From: Juglans regia
Lineage: Eukaryota > Streptophyta > Magnoliopsida > Fagales > Juglandaceae
Direction: 5' to 3'
Length of the DNA stretch: 64,000 bases
NCBI RefSeq assembly: GCF_001411555.2
Contig: NC_049910.1
Location: 37,549,250-37,613,249, forward strand
Part shown: piece after piece, positions 53,726-64,000 of the stretch
How the letters are laid out: each line of letters begins with the position of its first letter
Position numbering within the stretch: position 1 is the stretch's first letter
Program-made: the position numbers and the translations under genes
Notes under the pieces: model-generated
The model's input: the letters and a program-made list of their open reading frames with translations, nothing else
The model's database searches: none
Told to the model about the DNA's origin: nothing

Positions 53726-56700
53726 GTTAGTCCTGCCCACCCCCAGCTACCTTTTATCATGTCTGTTACATTCTTAGGCACGCTTTCTTTCTCCGTAAAA
53801 TATTGTGTGATACGTGTATGCATGTATCTATGTATACTTTTACACAGTTAATATTTCAATTCATTTTGTCAATATCAGGGCCCCAATATATAGCACCTGC
53901 CTTCCATAGTTTTCAAGCAAGAGCAATAGCAAGAGAAATATGACTCGTTGTTAATCTACTTATTTGCATAATCTAACCAAGGCAATGGATGCACTCCATC
54001 ATGTACACATTATGGTTAACAACGGTGGCAGTCTCCATTTAATTGTCGATTTAAACGGAAATTACTAAGCAATATTGTCAAGTTTCACACTCCAATGCCC
54101 TATGTGCTTATTAATATCAGAAAGTCTTAGGTCTTAAATGTTACTATTAAGGCTTGAATGTGCCTTCTATATCACAAAAAGAAGAGGCATGCAACTTATT
54201 TGGCTTTCTACTTTCTTTCTTGTGCGCTTATTCGTAAGAGTTTCGAATTTGGTCTGGTCTCAGACCCTCAATAGTCTAAAAATAAAAACTAAAAGAACAC
54301 ATGCAGTTCATGGGGAAATTCAAAAGAGGAAAAAAAAAGATGAGATAAGAGGCAAAGCGGTGTGTCTTCTAATTTTCCAATTCATTAATTGTGGTTTCAG
54401 AATGAGTGTAATATATTTGGACATATGAAAATAAGATATATATATATATATATCTATCTTTGGCAGCTGCATGGTTAACTGAGAATTATGTGCAGTAACA
54501 GGAAAAGTTTTTTCATCGCAGCTGTTTAGTGTTGAAATCACATACAAGCTTGAAAAATCAAGGTTTAATTCTAGAACGGAGTGTAGCATTTTTCTGCATC
54601 TGGTGTCCCTTTAAATCAGTAGTTTATAAATAGACCATATAAAACGAGTTACGCCAAAAAAAAAAAAAAAAAAAAAAAAACGAAACAAAAATCTCTCCCA
54701 TTGCCATAGAAAATATCATGCTTGCAGTTTAAAGGGGGAAATTTTCATAAAACTGATAGATCATCAAATTTAGATAGAATTTATATAATCTAAAAAACAA
54801 TTATTCACAATGTTTTTAGTGTTTAAAGTTATTTTTTATTTAACATTTGACTTTTATCAGAAGGACCTCATATGGGCAAAATGCCTTTGGAGTAGGTTGA
54901 TCTACAGTAGTGGGTTATAGCATATAGCATAGGACAATAGATGGTGCTCTATCTGCTTTTTCAGATTGGTATTCTAAAATCCATTGAAATCCATAGACAA
55001 GTGCTATACGTACCATTGGAAAGTTTAGAATTGATTTTCGTTAGAAGAAGGTCGTATAATTATGCTAACAATTGACTGTAATCCTTTTCAAAATCCTTCA
55101 ATAGCAGTACAACTAGATTCCTGAGAGAAAGGCACGTAAGTTTCATTTTTCAAGTGGCTTGACAGTGGAGGAACTAGAGTTACAAATTATCATGATCCAG
55201 TAGTGGAATCTTGTTTTGAGTCTCTCAGTGCATTTGAGAAGTTTTTCACATGTTCTAGTACAAGTAGAATGTATCTTCAATTGGTATTTCTTTCTACCTT
55301 TTGATATGCACCCATTTTCCACAATACAGTTGTCTGAAATATCCTCTTGATTCAGTAAAGCTTGAATTACTAGATGAAAGAAGGTCTTTACATTTGTTAA
55401 CCAGCCATATTCGGTGGTTCCACGTCATGAATTTCAATTTGGGTTGCTAATCTCTATGCACATTAACATATCCAAAAGACTTACAGAGTGTGAGAGGCCA
55501 TAGGATCATGATTATATACTACACTAGGGTTAATTTCCTTTAAGCATGTCCATATTAATCTGCCAATTGTGGTAGTGGTCACATGAAGTTTACTGGTTCA
55601 TCGGGCTTCGCCTAGTCTTTTATTCATATTAATAAAATTCTTACGTATCAAAAACAATTTACCGGGTCATGCTGAGTCTGCAGCCTGTACTGGATCTACT
55701 GATGAAATATTTATTTGATGTGCTCATTTAAACAAATTCAAATCTAGATATTTTTTTTATATCAAACGATAAGGTGACAAAAAAAAAAAAAAGGAGTGCA
55801 AAATGCAATGCAAGTCGGATGTAATATGAGATGTAAGAAATTCGGGCTTCATATCCATTGGTAGCAATTCTTAGTAAGAGTAGAAGATTGTATGAGAGAG
55901 ATATGGGTGCTTCACGTGTTAAATAACTAAATGATTTCCATCCTTAATTGCTATCATAATTTAATAAATTGCAATTGTGAGGTAGCCTTGGAGTATTTGT
56001 TCTTTGACACATGCTGAAAGTTAAACAATAAGCTCATATGAGTTGAAACAGAGGGCGTCCACCATTCAGCATAAAAAATAGCTTGAGCAGACTGATCTCT
56101 CTTTTCATATATGAACCTCGAGCACTTCACTAAACTTCCTGATTCAAAACAAAAAGCATTTTGTCTGGAAGAAACTTATTTACCAGAGTCCCAAATAGTT
56201 GCCTCGGCGAACTGATATGATGAAAGTGCACTACCTTTACCACTAATGATCAACAAGTGAGAGAATCCTGCAGGTCTTAATGCTTTAACAAAATTGTTGT
56301 TTGCCACTCATAAGATTTCTCTCCCAGTTTAAAAACCTTTCATGCCTTTTTTTTTATATTTTGGAATTATCTTTCGTTTTAAAAATTTAATTCAATTGTG
56401 CCTGAATTGAAAAAAGGTGTGGATTCACATATCCATGGAAGAAACAGCTCAAAAGGTTCTGTTACTTCACTTTTGCTGCTAAGTAGTGCATTATATACAT
56501 TTTTCGTGAATGTATGGTGTTATATTTGGGAATCATGGGAGGGAGTGACATATGTGCATGTTTGTAATGGCCTACTGCATCTGATGATTTTGCTGCAGCA
56601 TCTAAAATGTACCTTATGGAAATAGCATTGGGAACTCTTATTAGCAAGCTTCCTGCTGGGCTACATGGTATCTTTAGATTGCTCTCTATAATTTTCAATT

Positions 56701-57249
56701 CCCTTAGGTTATTTCTTATTCGATAGACACTTAATTTTTGGGGAGAAAAGGTTAGATAACGTGTTTATTCTTTCAGTTTGACGTTTGAGTAGCTGCTGAA
56801 TAATTAGTTTTCTTTACTGGGACTTGTCAAGGTGGGGAAGGAGAAGTTCTTTTCTACCATTTTCATATGTTTTATGAGAGTTTTGGAACTCATTAGGAAT
56901 TGTTAAGATAAGTATTATTTAATCAAAAAGGGTGTCCAGAAGAAGCATACAAGACATACACTAAAGTGCAAAAGGAAATAAATATAGGAAATCCTGAAAA
57001 GTAGAAGTGGGAAAAGCAATACTGTTGTGTACCACAGTCCATTGACCCACTGTGTTGAGAAAGAAAGACTTGAGGTCCAATAATCAATTCTCACAATCTT
57101 TAAAGCTATGCTCAATCCTCTCTCACCAAATATGTTGCATCATACAATGGGTTATTGTCCAAAATAATGCACCTTGATGACTACTGAACTGTCCTTTCCA
57201 ACATGTTGGAAGATCCACTGGTCAAGATGGCATAACCCAATTTAATATT
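53726..57249. other. Long stretch without recognised coding exons
   Basis: Could be intron of the preceding gene or intergenic. Contains (AT)n near 54437-54456, poly-A at 54657-54680 and at 55779-55791, and a LINE-like tail (CTTACGTATCAAAAAC near 55640). An open segment near 56560-56667 (TASDDFAAASKMYLMEIALG) looks exon-like but is not assigned. Confidence 0.45.
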
Positions 57250-57650
57250 CAATACCGAGTATGGAATCCTATGTTGTTTTGGAGGGAAAAGTCCCTTTTA
57301 TAATGATTCTAAGAGGTTCTAATTGTAGCAATGACTAGTCATTTTACATTATAGGCCTAAATCTAAATGTGGCTTGAGTCTTTCTTGGATCATTACAAAA
57401 GTTATTGGAGAAAACCCAAACAAGAAGTGTGGGGTTTAAGCCATGCCATTTATGATAGATGGCCTGGCGAATATGCCAAATATTTAATGGACGGAGATTG
57501 TAATACTCTGTATTGAGTATAGGTAGGTGGTGATGGGAATCCCACATTACTTGGGAGGGAGAGATTCTTGCCTTTTATAATGATTCCAAGAGGTTCCAAT
57601 TATAATATTGACTAGTCTTTTTGGAGTATAATACTAGTTATGGCTTGGAC
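57250..57650. repeat. Two direct copies of a repeat of about 130 bp, possibly LTR remnants
   Basis: 57255-57360 and 57510-57640 share CCTTTTATAATGATTC, AGAGGTTC(C/T)AATT and TTGACTAGTC or TGACTAGTC. The right copy begins GATGGGAATCCCACATTAC, which resembles the start of several plant LTRs. No internal element was found between them. Confidence 0.45.
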
Positions 57651-57673
57651 CTTCATTAGTCACTACACCCAAT

Positions 57674-58100
57674 CTATCTTGAATAGGACAAAGATGGCTT
57701 TCCTTGGGTTAAAAAAGGGTCTAATGATATCCACTTCCTAGTCATTAGCTTCTCTAAGAAAATTAACACACCATTGAAAGAAATTATGCGACAGTTGACA
57801 ATGTTCCTCTCCATAAGCATCTGTAACATGTGCAATGCTGAATTTGTTTGGGAAAGTACCTTCAAGGATTGATTTTTACATTGCACATTATGCTATAAAC
57901 ATATTTTGGACCCGTCACTACCACAAATCTAGTAAAGTGGGTAAAATCCATCCAACCCCTTCTAATGTTCATCCAAAGACCAACCCCCAATAGATCCATA
58001 ACCTCATAAGAACACCAACCTCCATCCAAACTTCCATACTTTATCTCCACTAGTACAAAGGCTCTCTCTTTCATAAGCATAATGCCAGTCACCTTCACAA
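57674..58100 (-). pseudogene. LINE D fragment
   Basis: The minus frame holds EIKYGSLDGGWCSYEVMD and GVGLWMNIRRGWMDFTHFTR, directly homologous to the LINE E stretch near 62100-62190 (TKYGSIRRGWCSNEVKGAYG). It then continues as decayed LINE sequence towards 57674. Only the post-RT connection part survives. Confidence 0.7.
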
Positions 58101-58602
58101 GAAAGTTTGGTTGAACATAACTAAATTTGTCACCTTAAACCAACTTATACAATTGACGAACACACATTGGACCACTTCACTAGATGGAATTTAGGCTTTG
58201 TCCTCATGCCTCTCCACAAAACATTTCATTGTATCTTCTCTAGACAAGGTGGTTTAGGGGGAAACGGACTGGGCTTACGCCCATTTAGGCCCAATGGAAT
58301 ACCCATTTTGAAGTGGGATCTACGTCCACATCTAGGCCTGTCACGACACTAGCACAACGGCCAGGGGTGTCACTGACTCCTTTGCCGGCAAGGTCTGGGT
58401 AGTTCCTAGCGACATATGTGCCAAAAACCTTGCGCCGGTACTGATTGAGAAATAAATACAGAGGGCAAGGCACGACAAACTATTGGGAGGGCCGATTCTC
58501 TATGGGATGTCACAGGTCGGTGACCTCTGGGTCGCCTCCTGTAACCATGGCTACGAGGTTGGCGTCTTTGACGCTGGACACATAGAGTACGCCTCGGGCC
58601 CC
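58101..58602. other. Unclassified, GC-richer segment
   Basis: 58250-58600 is GC-richer than its surroundings with short frames on both strands, none with a known domain. Possibly part of an older transposon. Confidence 0.35.
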
Positions 58603-58800
58603 ATTTGGATTGAGAGTTGATCTCAACTCATCTCATTTAATTATTACAACTTTCTCAAATTCTCACATAAAATATAATAAACAATTCAATTTTTTCAAAT
58701 TTCAAAACAATAATAATATTAAAAAATAACATTCTAACAAAATTTTATTCAACTTTTAATTTTCATCTCAACTCATCTTATCTCAACTCACCTTCCAAAC
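58603..58800 (+). mobile_element. MITE, second copy of the intron-2 family
   Basis: Homologous to the reverse complement of 9975-10155. Inverted ends TTTGGATTGAGAG...TCTCAACTCATCTCA and, reversed, TTTGGAAGGTGAGTTGAGAT. It is followed by (CTCAC)n at 58801-58833. Confidence 0.78.
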
Positions 58801-58833
58801 CTCACCTCACCTCACCTCACCTCACCTCACCTC
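58801..58833. repeat. (CTCAC)n microsatellite
   Basis: Six to seven CTCAC units directly after the MITE end. Confidence 0.95.
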
Positions 58834-58904
58834 AGTGTTTGGTAGATGTGAGGGTAGCAGTGTATCTGGGAGGTTAGAAGCAAGGGGGGATATCACAGAA
58901 AGGG

Positions 58905-59458
58905 TTGCTGGAGAGTTCTGTGCAGGAGATTGACCACAACATAGTACAAATTACTATTTCGGCGCCGAAAAAAGACCTAACAATTGAGACAATCTGTTCT
59001 GTCGTTTCTAAAAGTGCGGCATCAATGGGTGAAGTAGAAGGAACATTGGTTTTATTTGGGTATAACATGGGTGAGGAGTTGCAACAGTGTGAGGAAGCTA
59101 GATCCCAATCAGCTTCCACACCCGTTCTAGAGATGTTTCCCTACCATCTTGATAATATGGAAGATAAGGAAGCTGGGGATGATCCTATCCCTATTTGTAC
59201 CATTCCTTCTTGTTCATCCTCAGATTGTGTCATTCAAAAAGTGGAGTAAATTCAAAATTGTGTAGGGATCTCTTGTGAGGATTTTGAAGATCAATTCAAG
59301 GCACTCCTAACAGCAATTGAGGCAGGTCACTACCACCAAGGTATGGGGTCTAAAAGAAACAGAGAATTGAGAAGACTATCTTGGTCTATTAATTATGAAG
59401 GAAAGGAGGGGAGTGGAAGCCGAGGTAGGAACAAAGGGAGGATTGTAGTTGTTGATAA
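58905..59458 (+). pseudogene. LINE E ORF1, C-terminal part
   Basis: Acidic frame 58905-59249, then past one stop GSKRNRELRRLSWSINYEGK near 59345. This motif next to the endonuclease start is typical of plant LINE ORF1 tails. Confidence 0.7.
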
Positions 59459-60070
59459 ATGAAGCCCAAACTTCTTATTTGGAATGTTAGGGGGTTGAAT
59501 GAGATAGATAAACGCCTCCGAATAAAAAATTTGTTGAGACAATGGAAGGTATACATCATTTGTTTGATGGAGGCTAAATTGAAGTTTATTACAAGAAGTA
59601 TTATCCGGAGTATTTGGGGCTGTCGGTACATAGGCTGGTCATATTTAGCTTCGAATGGGGCGTTGGGTGGAGTCTTGGTAATGTGGGATGAATGGGTGGT
59701 GAGGATCTCGATGAGTTTGTAGGGGAATACTCGGTGGGGTGTTTGTTTAAAAATTCTGAAGATGGTTTTTTGTGGGCATTTGCTGGGGTTTATGGTCCTA
59801 ATTTGGATAGCAAGAGACGGTTATTATGGGAAGAACTCACAGGATTGTTACTTGGTAGGATGTCCCATAGTGCATCGGTGGGGATTTCAATGTGACAAGG
59901 TTCCCTAGTGAGAGATCGGGGGGGGGGGGACGTCAAAACCATGCAATGGTTGAATTCTCTTATTTCATATTCGAGATAGATCTTATGGACATCCCTCTTG
60001 TTAGGGGTACATCTACATGGTCTAACAATCATACCTAGTCTAGATTAGACAGGTCTCTTATATCCCCAAC
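59459..60070 (+). pseudogene. LINE E endonuclease
   Basis: LLIWNVRGLNEIDKRLRIKN opens the domain at 59468. It is followed by IICLMEAKL, GALGGVLVMWDEWV, FAGVYGPN, GGDFNVTRFPSE-like sequence around 59875-59910 and STWSNNHT near 60010. A G run of 10 at 59920-59929 marks one frame break. Confidence 0.82.
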
Positions 60071-60269
60071 CTGGGAGATGCATTTTCTAGATGTATGCTA
60101 GAAATGACTACCACAGGTGTGTTCATATCACTTTTCTATATTGTTGGATTGTGGAGGCATCCAAGGGGGATGAATGTACTTTAAATTTGAGAACAAGTGG
60201 TTAAAAATTGATGGGTTTGTGGAATTGATTAGACTATGGTGGAGTTCATACTAGATATAGGGCACTCCG

Positions 60270-62200
60270 AGCGTTATTTTGGCAGGTAAATTGAAATTTT
60301 TGAAGAAGGATTTGAAGTCACGGAATAAGCAGGTATTTGGCAATGTAGAACTCCAAAAGAAGACCTTACTACAAGAGTTACAAGGATTGGAGGGTGTAGA
60401 AGTAGAGAACATCCGCAAAAGCCAAGTCATTTCAGAGTTAGAAAGGGCGATTCTAATGGAGGAGATTTCTTGGAGGCAAAAGTCAAGGGCATTGTGGCTT
60501 ATGAAGGGGGATAAATGCACACAGTTTTTTCACTAGGTCGCCAACTCACATAGGAGGAACAATGCCATCAAGGCCCAGACCATGGATGGCTTTGTTTCTT
60601 ATGATCAATCAGTTATCAAGGATCACATTGCTGGACATTTTGAAGAGCTGCCTGTGGAACCTTTTGATTGGAGGCCTAGATTAGATGGTTTATATTTTGA
60701 GGCCATTGATCAAACAAGTATGGTTTGGCTTGAGAGACCTTTTAAAGAGGAAGAGGTGCAACAGGTAGTTAGGAAAATGAATAGAGACAAAGCTTCGGGC
60801 CCTGATTGTTTTTCTATGACATTTTTTCAGACTTGTTGGGAGGTGGTGAAAGAGGATGTCATGCAGATTTTTCATGAATTTTTCACTTTTGGAAAATTTG
60901 AGAAGAGTTTAAATGCTACACTTATTGCACTTGTCCCAAAAAAAGGTTGGTGCAATGGAGGTGCAAGATTTCTGTCCTATTAGTCTTGTGGGCTATATGT
61001 ACAAGTTAATTTCAAAAGTTCTTTCTAATAGGATGAGGATAGTCATGAATAGGATCATCTCTAAGTCTCAAAATGCATTTGTTAGAGGAAGACAAATATT
61101 GGACTTCGTCCTTATTGCTAAAGAATGCTTGGACAGCAGGATTAAATTAGGAGTCCCGGGTATTTTATGAAAATTAGACATGGAAATGGCTTACGACCAT
61201 GTTAATTGGGAATTCTTTTTTTATTTGTTGAGGAGATGTGGTTTTGGGGAGAGATAGAGGTTGTGGATGAGTGTGTCAACGATTTGCTTCTCGGTTTTGG
61301 TGAATGGTGACCCTGTGAGTTCTTTTAACAGTTCGTGGGAGTTGCGACAAGGCTATCCATTATCACCCCTCTTATTTGTTATTGTCATGGCCCTAAGCAG
61401 AATGTGGTCGGCTTCAGTTGAGGTTGGTTTTTTCTCAGGTTATTTGATGGGGGATACTAACCAGGGCTCTACCATTATTTGCATCTTTTGTTTGCAGATG
61501 ACATGCTGTTATTTTGTGAGGCAGATCGAGGTCATATCCAATCTCTGAAGGCTATCTTGCTTTGTTTTGAAGTGGTCTTCAGCTTAAAAGTAAATCTCTC
61601 TAAATTTGAGTTGGTTGTTGTGGGTAAGAAGCGCAATGTTAGGGGGCTGGCCAACATATTGGGCTGTGTGGTTTCTTCGCTGCCTATGAAGTATCTTGGC
61701 CTTCCATTGGGAGCATCATCCAAAGCCAAGATTATTTGGGATGAGGTATTAGAGAAGATAGAGCGAAGGCTGGCTGGGTGGAAAATGTTGTATTTGTCTA
61801 AAGGGGGTTGGATTACCTTAATAAAGAGTACCCTCTCAAACCTTCCCACATATTTTTTGTCATTATTACCTCTCCCAACTAGTGCTGCCTTTCGGATTGA
61901 GTAGCTCCAATGAGATTTTCTGTGGAGTGGACTTGGCAACAAGTTTAAGTTTCACTTAGTTGGGTGGGACAAGGTGTGCTCTCCAATGAGGGGTGGCGGG
62001 TTGGGGGTTAGCAATTTGAGGGTATTCAATAAGGCTTTTCTTGGGAAATGGCTGTGGAGATATAATTATGAGAGGAAAACATTATGGAATGTGCTGATTG
62101 ATACTAAGTATGGGAGTATAAGGAGGGGTTGGTGCTCTAATGAAGTCAAGGGGGCATATGGAGTGGGGCTATGGAAGCATATCCGGAAAGGTTGAAGGCC
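60270..62200 (+). pseudogene. LINE E reverse transcriptase and connection
   Basis: Blocks in order: WLMKGDKCTQFFH (60497), DKASGPDCFSMTFFQTCW (60788), [12 protein letters not shown] (60908), then after a shift [20 protein letters not shown] (60965). Next come [51 protein letters not shown] and LLFADDMLLFCEAD (61480). MKYLGLPLGASSKAKIIWDE (61687) and GGLGVSNLRVFNKAFLGKW (61990) complete it. FADD is intact but frames change at about 60945, 61170, 61255 and 61490. Confidence 0.9.
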
Positions 62201-62499
62201 TTTCTCTAGCCACACTAGGTTGTGTATAGGGGATGCCAGTAGAATCAGTTTTTGGCATGATGTTTGGGTTGGGAGGGTGTATTCATTGGAATATTAATTT
62301 CATAAGGGCGGCACAGGATTGGGAGATGAGTAGTTTGTAGATTTTTATACTCGCATATATTCCATACGACATAACATTCAGCATGAAGATGGTTTGTGGT
62401 GGACACCTGCAGGGAGGGGTTTTTACTGTTTGTTCCTTTTATAAGGCTCTCACACAATAACTTGATACACAGTTTCCTTGGAGAAGGCTTTGGCGGCAC

Positions 62500-62870
62500 A
62501 AGTCACCCCCCAAAGCTTCATTTTTTGTGTGGACAACTTCCTTAGGCAAGATTCTCACCACAGATAATCTGAGGAAAAGGAGGGTAATTATTGCAGATTG
62601 GTGTTGCATGTGTAGAAGAGGGGGCGAGTTGGTGAATCATTTACTTTTACATTGTGAGTTAGCCAGGGTACTCTGGAATGAGGTGTTTAGTAGAATGGAC
62701 CTAGCGTGGGTTATGCCGAAGACAATGGTGAAAACATTAGCATGTTGGACTTCTATTCAAGGCATGCAACAGATTAAGTGGTTTGGAAGATTATCTCTAC
62801 TTGTATTATGTGGTGCTTGTAGCAGGAGCGCAACGGGCGGACGTTTGAAGACAAGGAGAGATTGATGGAG
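62500..62870 (+). pseudogene. LINE E zinc-binding domain
   Basis: ASFFVWTTSLGKILTTDNLR, then CCMCRRGGELVNHLLLHCE, shows the CX2C...HX4-5C pattern of the plant LINE zinc-binding domain. Confidence 0.85.
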
Positions 62871-63068
62871 GAGCTAAAAGTTTTCTTTTTTAGAACTCTT
62901 TGTACTTGGGCCATTGCTGTGGACTTTAATGGCATGGACCTTCCTGATTTCCTTGTTTCTAATGCGCCTACTTAGATAGGGCATAGGAATTTTGTAATTG
63001 GCATTTTTGCCCATTATTTGATCAATAATACTTGTTTACTTATAAAAAAAAAAGGTGTAATCACATGT

Positions 63069-63137
63069 ATGCTTCCTGTGTACTTGGGCTATGCTTATTT
63101 TTGTATCAATAAAATACCTTCTTACTTATCAAAAAAA
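63069..63137 (+). repeat. Second LINE 3' tail
   Basis: GTGTACTTGGGCTATGC, then CAATAAAATACCTTCTTACTTATC plus seven A. It repeats the tail sequence of LINE E (GTACTTGGGCCATTGC at 62903; TCAATAATACTTGTTTACTTAT at 63020). It is either a tail duplication or a separate short insertion. Confidence 0.65.
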
Positions 63138-63736
63138 GGAAAATCTCTAGGCAACTGGAAACTCCTACATGGAGTGGAGTCAGACATAATAGGCTGGAAA
63201 GTTGAATAGCATGCTCTTCATGAACATAATTCTACCTCCCCTCAGCAAGGACAATGGTTTCCAACTAGAGAAGCATCGTTTTGTCTTCTCAACAGCATTT
63301 CCCAAACATATTTGGCTTTGTAGGGAGCTCATAATTGAAGAGCAAGATAGGCAATGGGTGAGGTTGAAACCTCAAAACTGAGGATACCTATCACACTAGC
63401 AGCATCCTTTTCTTCCTCTTTCTCTCAATATTGCCAATTCCCAGAATACTAATAATGTACCCTCGTGCATACAGTTGCCCAACTATTTTATTTGTCCGAT
63501 TTCTTTAACCACTTCCGCATCTGTCGTATTCGGGAGAGCTTGCTTCGTGGCAGATCATTTAGCAATGCCAGCAGCCTGGTGAGGGCTGGCTGTCTGGGGA
63601 TAGGTTAAGGCAGGGCCTGCTAGGCTTGCTTCTCATGAGATTGGGTGAGGGAATCGGAAAGGGGCTCATAAACCGGGCAGATGGGGACCATCGAAGAAGT
63701 GTCTCGACACGCTGTAGCCATTACTTTGACTCCTTT
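63138..63736. other. Unassigned stretch before the mitochondrial insertion
   Basis: No recognised gene. 63530-63736 is GC-richer and may already be mitochondrial DNA continuous with ccmFC, but I cannot show this. Confidence 0.35.
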
Positions 63737-64000
63737 TATGCAATTATGAACTCCATGGAACTTTCTCAATTCCAAGGCAACTTATCCTTTTGGAGCTGAT
63801 GTAACAAACTATATGAGCCTCCCGATGAAGCCAACATAAATCCTATCCGAAAAATAAAAAGAAAAGGCAGTTTAATTATGGTGGTATACCTGCCGCTTGT
63901 TATGGAACTTCTAGTTCCAATTGAAGCATATAAATCCGTAAATGGATTTGTATGTATAGCCACTTCAGTCATGCTCGTAGTTTCTCGAAAGTATCTTTTT
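63737..64000 (-). pseudogene. ccmFC: Nuclear copy of mitochondrial ccmFC, 3' end
   Basis: The minus strand encodes the C-terminus of the mitochondrial cytochrome c maturation protein CcmFC. It reads KRYFRETTSMTEVAIHTN at the window edge, then YTTIIKLPFLF, RIGFMLASSGGS and LQKDKLPWN. It then has a TGA where the family has Arg, and ESSMEFIIA and the normal stop at 63737-63739. In mitochondria CcmFC takes part in attaching haem to c-type cytochromes at the inner membrane. The in-frame TGA and several substitutions show a decayed nuclear insertion, and the rest lies beyond 64000. Confidence 0.87.

Larger units (their letters stand above)
58860..63052 (+). mobile_element. LINE E, nearly full-length but decayed
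   Basis: Plus-strand LINE with ORF1 C-terminus, endonuclease, RT, connection/zinc-binding region and a 3' end with CTTAT plus an A run at 63041-63052. RNase H is not evident. At least six frameshifts or stops. The catalytic FADD of the RT is intact, unlike in LINEs A and C. Confidence 0.87.

Noticed and set aside
53397..53777. 126-codon frame overlapping the RRM exon
   Set aside because: It is in a different frame from the RRM, whose RNP motifs and splice sites fix the coding frame.
56560..56667. Exon-like segment with SKMYLMEIALGTLISK
   Set aside because: Possible splice signals surround it, but I could not connect it to any neighbouring exon or family, so it is only mentioned.

Overview
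This is a plant nuclear window. It has spliced genes with GT-AG introns, AT-rich intergenic DNA and dense, nested retrotransposons. A small transposon family present twice here (9975-10155 and 58603-58800, opposite strands) and the general repeat flavour remind me of a woody eudicot, perhaps Fagales such as walnut or hickory. That placement is from memory and is weak.

Layout. 1-8525: a decayed Ty3/gypsy polyprotein remnant interrupted by a complete but decayed Ty1/copia element on the minus strand (LTRs 1837-2201 and 7848-8179, primer-binding site next to the right LTR). 9499-15397: one intact 11-exon gene for a vacuolar cation/proton exchanger of the CAX2/CAX5 type, 437 aa, with a small MITE in intron 2 and an antisense LINE fragment with an 11-bp target duplication in intron 5. 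15400-25200: gene-free DNA with AT-cored terminal-inverted-repeat elements (one nested in another), a degenerate repeat array and a tRNA-derived SINE with a 16-bp target duplication. 25870-26780: an FtsH protease pseudogene between two related mini-elements. 29520-42960: three LINEs; LINE A (+) is split in its RNase H domain by LINE C (-), which itself carries a 456-bp element with an 8-bp target duplication.

43120-52720: a FAR1-RELATED-SEQUENCE (domesticated-type MULE transposase) gene with one nonsense codon and one homopolymer frameshift, then a convergent two-exon gene for a GRF-type zinc-finger, coiled-coil, membrane-anchor protein. Beyond them lie a 93-bp satellite, an interstitial TTAGGG array and a 92-bp purine-rich duplication. 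The convergent pair, with weak inverted similarity at the outer edges, resembles the two-gene layout of MuDR. I raise the possibility that this is one large MULE-like unit; it is the most interesting hypothesis here and is not proven.

53103-53725: the first coding exons of a SPEN/FPA-type RNA-binding protein, apparently with the start codon alone on its own exon; no later exon was found. 57250-63137: repeat copies, a LINE fragment, a MITE and a nearly full-length decayed LINE E (+). 63737-64000: the 3' end of mitochondrial ccmFC, a nuclear mitochondrial insertion running off the window.

Only the CAX gene and the GRF zinc-finger gene look intact. Most other coding sequence is transposon debris.
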